In this document: one piece after another, positions 1 through 7,711 of the stretch
How the letters are laid out: every line of letters begins with the position of its first letter
Position numbering within the stretch: position 1 is the first letter of the stretch
DNA from: JBBSVE01 sp038233815
GTDB taxonomy: Bacteria > Pseudomonadota > Alphaproteobacteria > Rhodobacterales > Rhodobacteraceae
Assembly (NCBI GenBank): GCA_038233815.1
Contig: JBBSVE010000014.1
Span: 1 to 32,485, forward strand
Length of the DNA stretch: 32,485 nucleotides
Direction: 5' to 3'
Program-made: the position numbers and the translations under genes
Notes under the pieces: model-generated
Seen by the model: the letters and a program-made list of their open reading frames with translations, nothing else
What the model was told of the DNA's origin: nothing
Database searches by the model: none

Positions 1-74
1 ATTGCGGCGCTGCTGGGCACCCGGGGGCTGACGACGGGGTGCGCCGCGGTCCCCGGCCCCCTCCGGGCCGGAGA

Positions 75-99
75 GAAAACGCTCTGGCGGAGCGTTTTC
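75..99. terminator. Perfect 10-bp hairpin, terminator-like
   Basis: The arms GAAAACGCTC (75-84) and GAGCGTTTTC (90-99) pair perfectly around a 5-base loop. The T-run is inside the 3' arm and an A-run mirrors it in the 5' arm, so the structure could stop transcription in either direction. It would serve the carbonic anhydrase gene (minus strand, ending at 224) and any gene entering from the left edge. The function is inferred from structure only. Confidence 0.55.
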
Positions 100-116
100 A
101 GCGGCGAACGCACGGT

Positions 117-197
117 GCGCAAGCACCGGGCCGGGGGGCAAAGTGCGTTGTCATCGGCGCAAGCAACGGGCCATGGGGCAAACGCGTTGTCAGCGGC
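117..197. repeat. Two imperfect 40-bp tandem units
   Basis: A unit beginning GCGCAAGCAMCGGGCC occurs at 117 and again at 157. The copies differ by a few substitutions and a one-base indel. Within them GCGTTGTCAKCGGCG recurs near 145 and 184, and a diverged third copy (GCGTTTTCAGCGGCG) overlaps the hairpin arm near 93. The repeat lies in non-coding DNA downstream of the carbonic anhydrase gene. No function is apparent. Confidence 0.5.
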
Positions 198-223
198 GGC
201 GGCGGGATACGCTGGACACCCCC

Positions 224-871
224 CTAGACTGGTACGAAAGCCTTCACGCCGGCATCGTAATGCTCCAGCCCGCCGTCTCCCACGTCGGTCCACAGACCGT
301 GCAGGATCAGCTCGTCCCGCTCCACCGCCTGCCGGACGAAGGGGAAGGTGAGCAGGTTCTCGAGGCTGACGAGCACCGCTTCCTTTTCCAGCGCGGTGAT
401 CCGGGCCGCGGGATCGACATGGCGCACCCGCTCGAAGCCGGGGCGCAGGATGTCCATCCAGCGGCCGACGAAGGACGACGCCTCCTCCAGCTCCGGCGCA
501 ATGCCCGAACACATGTCGTGGCAGCCCTTCACGCCGCCACAGTTTGCGTGGCCCAGCACGATCAGATGCGCCACCCTGAGCGTGGAGACGGCATATTCGA
601 CGGCGGCGGAGGTGCCGTGATTGCGCCCGTCGGGGCTGTAGGGCGGCACCAGGTTCGCGATGTTGCGGTGGATGAAGAACTCGCCCTCGTCCGCGCCGAA
701 GATCGAGGTGACATGGACCCGGCTGTCGCAGCAGGAAATGACCATGGCGCGAGGATGCTGGCCCCCCTCCGCCAGCCGTTTGAACCAGGCCTTGTTGTCG
801 CGGTAAGTGGTGGCGCGCCAGCCGTGGAACCGCTGGACGAGATAGGAAGGGAGGGGGCGGGCAAGGTCCAT
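224..871 (-). CDS. Beta-class carbonic anhydrase
   Basis: This 215-residue protein should interconvert CO2 and bicarbonate in the cytoplasm, using one zinc ion per active site. The family signature is complete. C47-x-D49-S-R51 supplies the first zinc Cys and the Asp-Arg dyad, and H108-A-N-C111 supplies the other two ligands, followed by the usual GG. The length is typical of bacterial beta enzymes. The start at 871 is the only sensible Met before the family N-terminal helix. The gene is transcribed away from the small helical gene at 1010, with 138 bp between them; I saw no good sigma-70-like promoter there. A bidirectional hairpin lies beyond its stop. Bicarbonate from this enzyme would feed carboxylases such as acetyl-CoA carboxylase, whose alpha subunit is also in this window, but the two genes are not linked in an operon. 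Confidence 0.95.
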   Translation of the reverse strand: MDLARPLPSYLVQRFHGWRATTYRDNKAWFKRLAEGGQHPRAMVISCCDSRVHVTSIFGADEGEFFIHRNIANLVPPYSPDGRNHGTSAAVEYAVSTLRVAHLIVLGHANCGGVKGCHDMCSGIAPELEEASSFVGRWMDILRPGFERVRHVDPAARITALEKEAVLVSLENLLTFPFVRQAVERDELILHGLWTDVGDGGLEHYDAGVKAFVPV

Positions 872-1009
872 CGGTCACTCCGGCAAGGCGCGCGCGCATC
901 ATTAGATCGGATGCACGACAAGTTCGAGCGATAAACCCCGCGGCACGCAACCATTCCTTTAGCAGGATCGCGCATTGTCAGTCTCGGGTGTGATGGAAGG
1001 AACGGTGCG

Positions 1010-1393
1010 ATGGTGACGGAAGTAACGGTCTTGCGGCCGAAAGAGCGGGTACGTCAGGACAGCGAGCCTATTGCGATGATGTATCGCACCATGGGCGCGC
1101 AGGCGGCGGAAGCCGTGGTCAACCGCGCCTTCAACGAACTGACCCTGACGATGGCAGAGCTCGCCGACCGGGTGCGCGGAGACGACGGCGACGCGCTCGG
1201 CCGTCAGTTGCGGCGGCTGCAGCGGATGTCGGAGCAGCTCGGCCTCGTCAGCATGGGGGAAATCGCGAGCAACGCGCGCCAGTGCCTCGACCACGTGGAC
1301 CGGACGGCCTTCACCGCGGTCTGGGCACGGCTGCTGCGTGTGGCGGAATCGTCGCTTGCAACTGAAACCGGGCGGGCCGACCGGAGCCGCTGA
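1010..1393 (+). CDS. Small helical protein of unknown function
   Basis: I do not recognise a named family for this 127-residue protein. It starts at an ATG with AAGGAA about nine bases upstream. It is rich in Ala, Arg, Leu and Glu with no signal peptide, membrane segment or Cys cluster. Residues about 20-115 look like three or four amphipathic helices. The segment around MSEQLGLVSMGEIA loosely recalls an Hpt four-helix bundle, but the phosphorylatable His is absent, so a phosphotransfer role is not supported. It lies between a divergent carbonic anhydrase and a co-directional aminopeptidase 69 bp downstream. Coding status is supported by its start context, its position between real genes and its even amino-acid composition. 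Confidence 0.7.
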   Translation: MVTEVTVLRPKERVRQDSEPIAMMYRTMGAQAAEAVVNRAFNELTLTMAELADRVRGDDGDALGRQLRRLQRMSEQLGLVSMGEIASNARQCLDHVDRTAFTAVWARLLRVAESSLATETGRADRSR

Positions 1394-1462
1394 GGCGGAC
1401 TGCGGCTTGCGGGCGGCGGGGGAACCTCTAGGGTCGTCGGGGCGCACTTCATGGAGCTTGCG

Positions 1463-2854
1463 ATGATCCCCCGTTTTTCGTCCCAACCGGACGCCCTGCC
1501 GCTGCATGTCGTGGATGCCGATACCCTGTCGGACTGGGGCGTGGGGCAGGGTCCGGGTGTGGCGGCATGGCTTTCCGGCACCGGGTTTCGGGGCGATTGC
1601 GGTGAGGCGGTCCTGCTGCCCCGTCCTGACGGATCGGTCGGCGGCGCCGTGGTCGGGTCCGGCACGGGAGAGAGCCGCCGCCGCACGCGGTTCGGCCTTG
1701 CGCGCGCCGCCACGGCCCTGCCGCCGGGCGACTGGCGACTGGCGGGGGAACTCGACCCCGACCGGGCGGAGGAGGCGGCGCTGGGCTGGCTGCTGGCGCA
1801 CTACCGCTTCGACCGCTACCGCCCGGGCAAGACGCCGCCCGGGGTGGCGCGGCTGGTCTGTCCCGACGGCGTCGATGCCGCGCGAATCGAGGCGATCGCG
1901 GCGGGCGAATGGCTGACCCGCGATCTCATCAACACGCCCGCGAGCGACATGGGCCCGGACGAGCTGGAGGCCGCATTCCGTGCGCTGGCGGAGCGGTTCG
2001 GGGCCCGCGTGACGGTGACGCGTGGCGACGATCTGCTGACCGCGAACCTGCCGATGATCCATGCGGTCGGGCGCGCCTCGGTCCGGGCGCCGCGGCTTCT
2101 GGACATGCGCTGGGGCGACGCGGGCCCGGTCCTGGTGCTGGTGGGCAAGGGCGTATGCTTCGATACCGGTGGGCTCGACATCAAGCCCTCGGCCGGGATG
2201 CTGTTGATGAAAAAGGACATGGGCGGCGCCGCGACCGTGTTGGGCCTCGCGCAGACGATCATGGCGTTGGGCCTGCCGCTGCGCCTTCGGGTGCTGGTGC
2301 CGGCGGTGGAGAATGCGATCTCCGGCGCAGCGATGCGGCCGCGCGATATCCTGACCTCGCGCAAGGGGCTGACGGTGGAGGTGAACAACACCGACGCCGA
2401 GGGGCGGCTCGTGCTCGCCGATGCGTTGGCGCTGGCGGATGAGGAGGATGCAGCTGTCGTGGTGTCGATGGCCACGCTGACCGGGGCGGCGCGAGTGGCG
2501 GTGGGCCCGGATCTGGCGCCCTTCTACACCGACGACGAAGCGATTGCGTCCGCTTTGCAGACCGGCGGCGCGCGGGTGCGCGATCCGGTCTGGCGGATGC
2601 CGTTCTGGCCCGGATACGAGAGCATGATCGAGCCGGGGATCGCGGATCTCGACAACGCGCCGTCGGGCGGGTTCGCAGGCTCGATCACGGCGGCCCTGTT
2701 CCTGCGCCGGTTCGTGGACAATCCGCGCTATCTGCATTTCGACATCTACGGCCACCAGCCCGCCGACGCGCCCGGCTGTCCGAAAGGCGGTGCCGGTCAA
2801 GGCGCGCGGGCGCTGCTGGAGGCGCTGCCCGCGATCCTCGGGCTGAAGGGTTGA
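1463..2854 (+). CDS. Leucyl aminopeptidase family (M17) metallopeptidase
   Basis: An M17 peptidase that removes N-terminal residues from peptides in the cytoplasm with a two-metal centre. The C-terminal catalytic domain has GKGVCFDTGG (about residues 228-237) with the metal-binding Lys and Asp, a downstream KKDMGG, and the family signature NTDAEGRL (about 309-316). The latter carries the Asp and Glu ligands and the catalytic Arg. The N-terminal macro-like domain is poorly conserved, as usual. I place the start at 1463, giving 463 residues, because GGAG sits seven bases before it. An in-frame ATG at 1451 has no ribosome site. The NlpC/P60 gene follows after four bases, so the two are cotranscribed; a role in peptide or murein-fragment turnover is plausible. 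The exact specificity (PepA or PepB-like) cannot be told. Confidence 0.93.
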   Translation: MIPRFSSQPDALPLHVVDADTLSDWGVGQGPGVAAWLSGTGFRGDCGEAVLLPRPDGSVGGAVVGSGTGESRRRTRFGLARAATALPPGDWRLAGELDPDRAEEAALGWLLAHYRFDRYRPGKTPPGVARLVCPDGVDAARIEAIAAGEWLTRDLINTPASDMGPDELEAAFRALAERFGARVTVTRGDDLLTANLPMIHAVGRASVRAPRLLDMRWGDAGPVLVLVGKGVCFDTGGLDIKPSAGMLLMKKDMGGAATVLGLAQTIMALGLPLRLRVLVPAVENAISGAAMRPRDILTSRKGLTVEVNNTDAEGRLVLADALALADEEDAAVVVSMATLTGAARVAVGPDLAPFYTDDEAIASALQTGGARVRDPVWRMPFWPGYESMIEPGIADLDNAPSGGFAGSITAALFLRRFVDNPRYLHFDIYGHQPADAPGCPKGGAGQGARALLEALPAILGLKG

Positions 2855-2858
2855 ACCC

Positions 2859-3674
2859 GTGGACCGCCGCCTGACGCTTGCCAACGCGCGGATCGCCGAC
2901 AGCGCCCTGCGCGGGTCGGTCGACGCACCGGACTACGCCGATCCGGTGGCGGCGGAGGTGGGCGTGCCGCTCGTCGATCTGTGCCGTGCGCCCGATGGCC
3001 CGCGCGAACGACAACTGCTGCTTGGCGACGCGTTCGAGGTGCTGGAACGGCGGGCGGGGTTCGCCTTCGGGCGCGCGACGAAGGACGGCTATTGCGGCTA
3101 CCTGACGGCGGCGGCGCTGCGCCCGCCGACGCAAGCCACGCACTGGATCGCCGTGCCCGCGAGCCATCTCTACAACGCGCCGAAGGTTCAGGCGCCCGAC
3201 CTCGCGGCACTCAGCTTCGGCGCGCGGGTGCGGGTGACGGACATGGACGGTGTCTTTGCCCGGACGCCGGACGGATTTGTGCCCGCGTGCCATCTGCGAC
3301 CCGTGGGGCACTGGCTCTCCGACCCGGCGGGGGTGGCGGAGCGGTTTCTGGGCGTGCCCTATCTCGGGGGCGGGAACAGTCATGCGGGGCTCGACTGCTC
3401 CGGGCTCGTGCAGCTCGCTCTCATGAGCTGCGGTTTGCCGTGTCCGGCCGACAGCGACCAGCAGCGCGACAGCGGTGCGCCGGTCGGTGATGCGGAGCCT
3501 CCTCGGCGCGGCGATCTCCTGTTCTGGAAAGGCCATGTCGCGATGATGCTGGACGCTGTCCGGATGATCCACGCGACCGGGCACCGGATGGCCGTGGTGG
3601 TGGAGCCTGCGGGCGCTGCGATCCGCCGCATCGCCGCCGAGGGTCTGGAGATGGTCGCGCGTCGGCGGCCTTGA
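2859..3674 (+). CDS. NlpC/P60 family peptidoglycan hydrolase-like protein
   Basis: A 271-residue cysteine peptidase-like protein. The C-terminal NlpC/P60 domain has the nucleophile C180 in GLDCSGL, H226 in the WKGHVAMM strand and H238 in MIHATGH, which together form the Cys-His-His set. Residues about 50-150 form bacterial SH3-like repeats of the type that often precede this domain. No signal peptide is visible, so it either acts inside the cell on murein peptides or is exported in a way the sequence does not show. The start is a GTG at 2859, four bases after the M17 aminopeptidase stop, so translation is probably coupled. Both proteins cut peptides, which suggests a shared recycling job; this last point is inference. 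Confidence 0.9.
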   Translation: MDRRLTLANARIADSALRGSVDAPDYADPVAAEVGVPLVDLCRAPDGPRERQLLLGDAFEVLERRAGFAFGRATKDGYCGYLTAAALRPPTQATHWIAVPASHLYNAPKVQAPDLAALSFGARVRVTDMDGVFARTPDGFVPACHLRPVGHWLSDPAGVAERFLGVPYLGGGNSHAGLDCSGLVQLALMSCGLPCPADSDQQRDSGAPVGDAEPPRRGDLLFWKGHVAMMLDAVRMIHATGHRMAVVVEPAGAAIRRIAAEGLEMVARRRP

Positions 3675-3793
3675 CGGGCCTTGCCGGACCCTGCTGGAAC
3701 GGGCATGGAGGATCGGCGTGGCGCGATGGCGTCGCCGCGACGCGGGGGCGTGCGCCCTTGCGGACCGATCCGTGTCCTGCACGCCGGGGCCTT

Positions 3794-3812
3794 GGGGCCG
3801 CCCGTAGGCCCC
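3794..3812 (+). other. GC hairpin just upstream of the creatinase ribosome site
   Basis: GGGGCC (3794-3799) and GGCCCC (3807-3812) pair around a 7-base loop, four bases before the AGGAGGT at 3817-3823. An extra GGGGCC at 3786-3791 could pair with the same 3' arm instead. It could end the upstream aminopeptidase-NlpC transcript weakly, or influence access to the ribosome site. No U-run follows. Confidence 0.35.
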
Positions 3813-3829
3813 GTTCAGGAGGTCTGACC

Positions 3830-5047
3830 ATGCAAACCCGCCCCGAAACCTACCGCTTTCACAATGGTGAAAAGGCCGTGTTGCCCTTTGCCGCGCAGGA
3901 CTATGAGGATCGCCTCGCCGGTCTGCGCGACATCATGGAGATGCACGACCTCGATGCCGTCGTGCTGACCTCGATGCACAATGTGGCCTACTATTCCGGC
4001 TTTCTCTATTGTTCCTTCGGGCGACCCTATGCCTGCGTGGTGACGGCCACGCAGTGCGTCACGGTGTCGGCGGGAATCGACGCGGGCCAGCCCTTCCGGC
4101 GCAGCCACGGCGACAACGTGACCTATACCGACTGGGCGCGCGACAATTTCTGGCGCGCGGTGGCGGGGGTCGTGGGCAACGGCAAGTCCGTGGGCTGCGA
4201 GGCGGACCATCTGACCATGCTGCAGGCCGAGAAGTTTAACGCCTTTCTCAAGCCCACGAAAGGCACCGACGTGGCCCCCGCCACGATGCAGCAGCGGATG
4301 ATAAAATCGGACGCGGAGATCGCGCTGATCCGGCATGGCGCGCAGGTGGCGGACGTGGGCGGCTACGCCATCCGCGAGGCGCTGATCGATGGCGGTCGCA
4401 CGCTGCGCGAGATCGACGTGGCGATGGCGGGCCGTGACGCGATGGAGGTCGAGATCGCCAAGCGCTTCCCCGACGCCGAATATCGCGACACCTGGGTCTG
4501 GTTCCAGTCCGGCCTCAACACCGATGGCGCGCACAATCCCGTGACCGCGCGCGTGCCGATGCCGGGCGACGTGCTGAGCCTCAACTGCTTTCCGATGATC
4601 TCGGGCTACTACACCGCGCTGGAGCGGACGCTCTTTCTGGGCCACTGCGACCCGGCGAGCCTCCAGGTCTGGGAGGCGAACGTCGCCACGCACGAGTTCG
4701 GCTTGTCGCTCCTGAAGCCCGGCGCTTCCTGTTCCGGGATCACCGCCCAGATCAACGATTTTCTGGCCGAGCGCGATCTGCTGCAATACCGCACCTTCGG
4801 CTATGGCCACAGCTTCGGGCTTCTCAGCCACCATTACGGGCGCGAAGCGGGACTGGAGCTGCGCGAGGATATCGACACCGTGCTGGAGCCGGGAATGGTG
4901 ATCTCCATGGAGCCGATGTTGACCCTGCCCGAGGGCATGCCGGGGGCGGGCGGTTACCGCGAGCATGACATCCTCGTCGTGACGGAGACCGGGGCCGAGG
5001 ATATCACCGCCTACCCCTACGGGCCGGAGTTCAACATCGTCGGATGA
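3830..5047 (+). CDS. Creatinase (creatine amidinohydrolase), M24 family
   Basis: Predicted to hydrolyse creatine to sarcosine and urea, metal-free, in the cytoplasm. The 405-residue product matches the 403-residue Pseudomonas putida creatinase, as I recall it, along its whole length. The functional residues are kept: F63 and R65 in CSFGRPYA, H235 in NTDGAHNP, Y261 and E265 in GYYTALERT, R338 in HHYGREAG and E361 in SMEPM. These correspond to F62, R64, H232, Y258, E262, R335 and E358 of that enzyme. They distinguish it from metal-dependent Xaa-Pro peptidases of the same fold. The ATG at 3830 follows a near-perfect AGGAGGT by six bases; the open frame extends upstream but without support. A related ectoine-hydrolase activity is a less likely alternative. 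No sarcosine oxidase, urease or creatininase gene is adjacent. Confidence 0.87.
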   Translation: MQTRPETYRFHNGEKAVLPFAAQDYEDRLAGLRDIMEMHDLDAVVLTSMHNVAYYSGFLYCSFGRPYACVVTATQCVTVSAGIDAGQPFRRSHGDNVTYTDWARDNFWRAVAGVVGNGKSVGCEADHLTMLQAEKFNAFLKPTKGTDVAPATMQQRMIKSDAEIALIRHGAQVADVGGYAIREALIDGGRTLREIDVAMAGRDAMEVEIAKRFPDAEYRDTWVWFQSGLNTDGAHNPVTARVPMPGDVLSLNCFPMISGYYTALERTLFLGHCDPASLQVWEANVATHEFGLSLLKPGASCSGITAQINDFLAERDLLQYRTFGYGHSFGLLSHHYGREAGLELREDIDTVLEPGMVISMEPMLTLPEGMPGAGGYREHDILVVTETGAEDITAYPYGPEFNIVG

Positions 5048-5102
5048 CGGCGCCGTCGTGACGGATGGCGGGAACGGGTCGAAATGTGTCGGCATTGTCG
5101 TC

Positions 5103-5141
5103 AGCCCCGGTGTATCATGCCGGGGTGCGCCCGCCGGGGCT
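5103..5141 (+). terminator. Inverted repeat after creatinase, possible terminator
   Basis: AGCCCCGG at 5103-5110 pairs with CCGGGGCT at 5134-5141. A competing shorter stem (CCCCGG with CCGGGG around TGTATCATG, 5105-5125) lies inside. A single TTGA follows rather than a U-run. Its place between creatinase and the next gene suits a transcription end or a regulatory structure. The call rests on pairing alone. Confidence 0.35.
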
Positions 5142-5244
5142 TGACCTCGGGGCACGAAACGGGCGCATCTCTGTACATGCGGGGCCTCTGGCCGACCTGC
5201 GACGGCCGATCCCGGTCCCCACCCCGAAACGAGAGTGAGCCATC

Positions 5245-5952
5245 GTGACTGCCATCCCGATACGCCTGTTCAGTCTTCTCTGCTTTGCCGTCCTCGCCGC
5301 CTGTTCGGCTGGGAATCCCTCCGCCACTCCGGCTGTCGTGCCGCTGGAATATCAGGCGGTCGAAGATGACGGCCGCCTGATCCCCGCTGTCGGTCCGAGC
5401 CATCTGACCCGCCACAACATCCGCCAGGAGGTGGCCTACGACGGTCCCGACGCGCCGGGCACCATCGTGGTCGATCCCTACGCGCGCTTTCTCTACGACG
5501 TCCATGAGGGCGGGACCGCGACACGCTACGCCGTGGCCGTGGGTCGGGCGGGGCTGGCGTTCACGGGCACCGGCTACATCGGGCGCAAGCAGGAATGGCC
5601 GAGCTGGACACCCACGCGCAACATGATCCGCACCCAGCCCGAGACCTATGCCCAATACAAGGCGGGGCTCCCCGGCGGGCTTGAAAATCCTCTGGGTGCG
5701 CGCGCGCTCTACCTCTACCGGGGCAAGCGGGACACCTATTTCCGCATCCATGGCACGATCGACAACACCTCGATCGGGCGGGCGACCTCGGCCGGGTGCA
5801 TCCGGCTTTTCAATCAGGATGCGCTCGACCTTTACAGCAAGACCGACAAGGGCACCAAGGTGAAGGTCCGCTCCCCCGAGGAGTCGCTGGAACTGGAGGG
5901 CCCCTACATGGACGACGAATACGGGTATGCGATCCCGGCGCCGCAGGGCTGA
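5245..5952 (+). CDS. L,D-transpeptidase (YkuD domain) lipoprotein
   Basis: A 235-residue envelope protein. The N-terminus carries a lipoprotein signal with lipobox LAAC, so C20 is the likely lipidated residue. The YkuD domain runs from about residue 70 to 210. It has H169 in YFRIHGT and C185 in the TSAGCIRL motif (family pattern S-x-G-C-[IV]-R), plus R187, giving the catalytic His-Cys-Arg set. Such enzymes form 3-3 crosslinks in murein or attach proteins to it. The start is a GTG at 5245, with GAGTGAG upstream; it is chosen because it gives a compact signal peptide. It is followed by panB but has its own stop and an 89-bp gap containing a promoter, so the two need not be cotranscribed. Confidence 0.9.
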   Translation: MTAIPIRLFSLLCFAVLAACSAGNPSATPAVVPLEYQAVEDDGRLIPAVGPSHLTRHNIRQEVAYDGPDAPGTIVVDPYARFLYDVHEGGTATRYAVAVGRAGLAFTGTGYIGRKQEWPSWTPTRNMIRTQPETYAQYKAGLPGGLENPLGARALYLYRGKRDTYFRIHGTIDNTSIGRATSAGCIRLFNQDALDLYSKTDKGTKVKVRSPEESLELEGPYMDDEYGYAIPAPQG

Positions 5953-5969
5953 CGTTACCCCCCGGCCGG

Positions 5970-5999
5970 CTGGCATCGCGCGGCGCGTCCCGGTATGAT
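5970..5999 (+). promoter_or_regulatory. Probable panBC promoter with inverted repeat around the -10
   Basis: A -35-like CTGGCA (5970-5975), an 18-base spacer and a good -10 TATGAT (5994-5999) lie 42 bp before panB. The -10 sits between the perfect arms TCCCGG (5988-5993) and CCGGGA (6001-6006), which could be a repressor site. Both points come from the sequence; activity is inferred. Confidence 0.5.
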
Positions 6000-6041
6000 C
6001 CCGGGACCGTCCCGCATCTGGCCTGGAGAGAGCAGAGCGAC

Positions 6042-6875
6042 ATGAGCGCACACGCACCCGCCCGCCCGGTCCTGCCTCCTGACATCACCGCCCTTAAAGG
6101 CGTGGTGCCGGTGGTCTGCCTCACCGCCTACACCACGCCGGGGGCACGGCTGGTGGACGCGCATTGCGACGTGGCGCTGGTGGGCGATTCGGTCGGGATG
6201 GTGCTGCACGGCATGACCTCCACCGTCGGCGTGACGATGGAGATGATGATCCTGCACGGCCGGGCCGTGGTGCGTGGCCTTTCCCGTGCGATGCCGGTGA
6301 TCGACATGCCGTTCGGAAGCTACGAGGAAAGTGCCGAACAGGCGTTCCGCAATGCCTCCCGCCTGATGGGGGAAACGGGGGCGCCGGCCGTAAAGCTCGA
6401 AGGCGGGCGGCACATGGCGGAGACGATCGCGTTCCTCGTCGCGCGCGGGGTTCCGGTGATGGCGCATGTCGGTCTGACGCCGCAGGCGGTCAACACGTTT
6501 GGTGGTTACCGGGTCGTGGGGCGCGGGGCGCAAGGCGACGGCGTGATGGCGGACGCCGAGGCGGTGGCGGATGCCGGAGCCTTCGCGGTGGTGCTGGAAA
6601 AGGTGCCGGAGGGGCTGTCGGGCCGGATCACGCAGCGGCTGTCTGTCCCCACCATCGGGATCGGCGCGGGCGCGCAATGCGACGGGCAGATCCTCGTGAT
6701 GGACGATATGCTGGGGCTCTTCACCGACTTCCGCCCGAAGTTCGTGAAACGCTACGCCACCCTCGGCCAGACCGCGGACGCGGCCATCGCGGACTATGCA
6801 GCCGAGGTTCGCGACCGCCGCTTTCCCGCCGCCGAGCATGCCTTTTCCGACGAGGCACCGAAGGCCCGGTCGTGA
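6042..6875 (+). CDS. panB: 3-methyl-2-oxobutanoate hydroxymethyltransferase
   Basis: First committed enzyme of pantothenate synthesis: it transfers a hydroxymethyl group from 5,10-methylene-tetrahydrofolate to 2-oxoisovalerate, giving ketopantoate. The 277-residue protein has the usual TIM-barrel signatures: VGDSVGMVLHG (metal ligand D48, with S50), D88 in MPVIDMPFGSY, KLEGG (K118, E120), GLTPQ, and VLEKVPE with the catalytic Glu E186. The ATG at 6042 is chosen because the family N-terminus begins there and a GGAGAG lies upstream, although the frame is open further back into the L,D-transpeptidase gene. Its stop TGA shares one base with the panC start (TGATG), so the two are translationally coupled. 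A promoter with an embedded inverted repeat lies just upstream. Confidence 0.96.
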   Translation: MSAHAPARPVLPPDITALKGVVPVVCLTAYTTPGARLVDAHCDVALVGDSVGMVLHGMTSTVGVTMEMMILHGRAVVRGLSRAMPVIDMPFGSYEESAEQAFRNASRLMGETGAPAVKLEGGRHMAETIAFLVARGVPVMAHVGLTPQAVNTFGGYRVVGRGAQGDGVMADAEAVADAGAFAVVLEKVPEGLSGRITQRLSVPTIGIGAGAQCDGQILVMDDMLGLFTDFRPKFVKRYATLGQTADAAIADYAAEVRDRRFPAAEHAFSDEAPKARS

Positions 6876-7702
6876 TGCCCGCCATCCTGCGCTCCGTGTC
6901 GGACCTTTCGTGCGCCGTCGCTGCGTGGAAGGCCGCCGGGGACAGCGTGGGCCTTGTGCCGACGATGGGCGCGCTGCACGATGGCCACCTGAGCCTCGCC
7001 CGTGCGGCAAAGGCCGGATGCGACCGGGTCGTGGTGATGATCTTCGTCAATCCGGCGCAGTTCGGGGACGGCGCCGACCTCGCGCTCTATCCGCGCACGG
7101 AAGCGGCCGATGCGGCACTGCTGGCCCCGCTCGGTATCGACGCGATCTTCGCGCCGGGGGTGGAGGCGGTCTATCCCCCCGGTTTTGCCACGCGGGTCAG
7201 CGTCACAGGCCTGTCGGACGCGATGGAAGGTGCGTTCCGGCCCGGACATTTCGAAGGGGTGGCGACGGTGGTGGCCAAGCTCTTCGGGATGGCGCAGGCG
7301 GACCAAGCCTATTTCGGCGAGAAGGACTGGCAGCAGTTGCAGGTGATCCGCCGCATGGCGCTGGATCTGAACCTTGCGACGGCGGTGGTGGGCTGTCCCA
7401 CGATGCGCGAGGCGGACGGCCTTGCCCTGTCTTCGCGCAACGCCCGGCTGGGGCCAAAGGACCGAACGATTGCCCCCGCGCTCCACCGCGCGATGCAGGC
7501 GGTGGCGACAGCGCGGGGCGCGCCGGAGGCGATTGCGCAGGCGCGGTCGGATATCCTCCTGGCCGGGTTTGCATCGGTGGACTATCTCGACCTGCGCGAC
7601 GCTTCGACGCTGGAGCCTGTGCACACCCTCGAGCGGCCCGCGCGGCTGCTGGCAGCAGCGACGCTGGGCGGTGTGCGGCTGATCGACAACATCCCCGTCT
7701 GA
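6875..7702 (+). CDS. panC: Pantothenate synthetase
   Basis: Joins pantoate and beta-alanine with ATP, through a pantoyl-adenylate, to make pantothenate. The 275-residue product carries VPTMGALHDGHLSL near residues 28-41, in which H35-x-G-H38 is the HIGH-type nucleotide site. It also has FVNPAQF, the FGEKDWQQL segment that closes the active site, and SSRN, the counterpart of KMSKS. The length is normal for the family. The ATG overlaps the panB stop by one base. The gene ends nine bases before the convergent pheT stop, leaving no room for a separate terminator, so the two transcripts probably run into each other. panD and panE are not in the window. Confidence 0.96.
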   Translation: MPAILRSVSDLSCAVAAWKAAGDSVGLVPTMGALHDGHLSLARAAKAGCDRVVVMIFVNPAQFGDGADLALYPRTEAADAALLAPLGIDAIFAPGVEAVYPPGFATRVSVTGLSDAMEGAFRPGHFEGVATVVAKLFGMAQADQAYFGEKDWQQLQVIRRMALDLNLATAVVGCPTMREADGLALSSRNARLGPKDRTIAPALHRAMQAVATARGAPEAIAQARSDILLAGFASVDYLDLRDASTLEPVHTLERPARLLAAATLGGVRLIDNIPV

Positions 7703-7711
7703 TGCGGCGGG

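Noticed and set aside
959..2884. A 641-codon open frame on the minus strand opposite the aminopeptidase gene
   Set aside because: It is the antisense of a clear M17 gene. The translation is Arg/His/Gly-rich with no family motif, as expected from GC-rich third positions suppressing stops.
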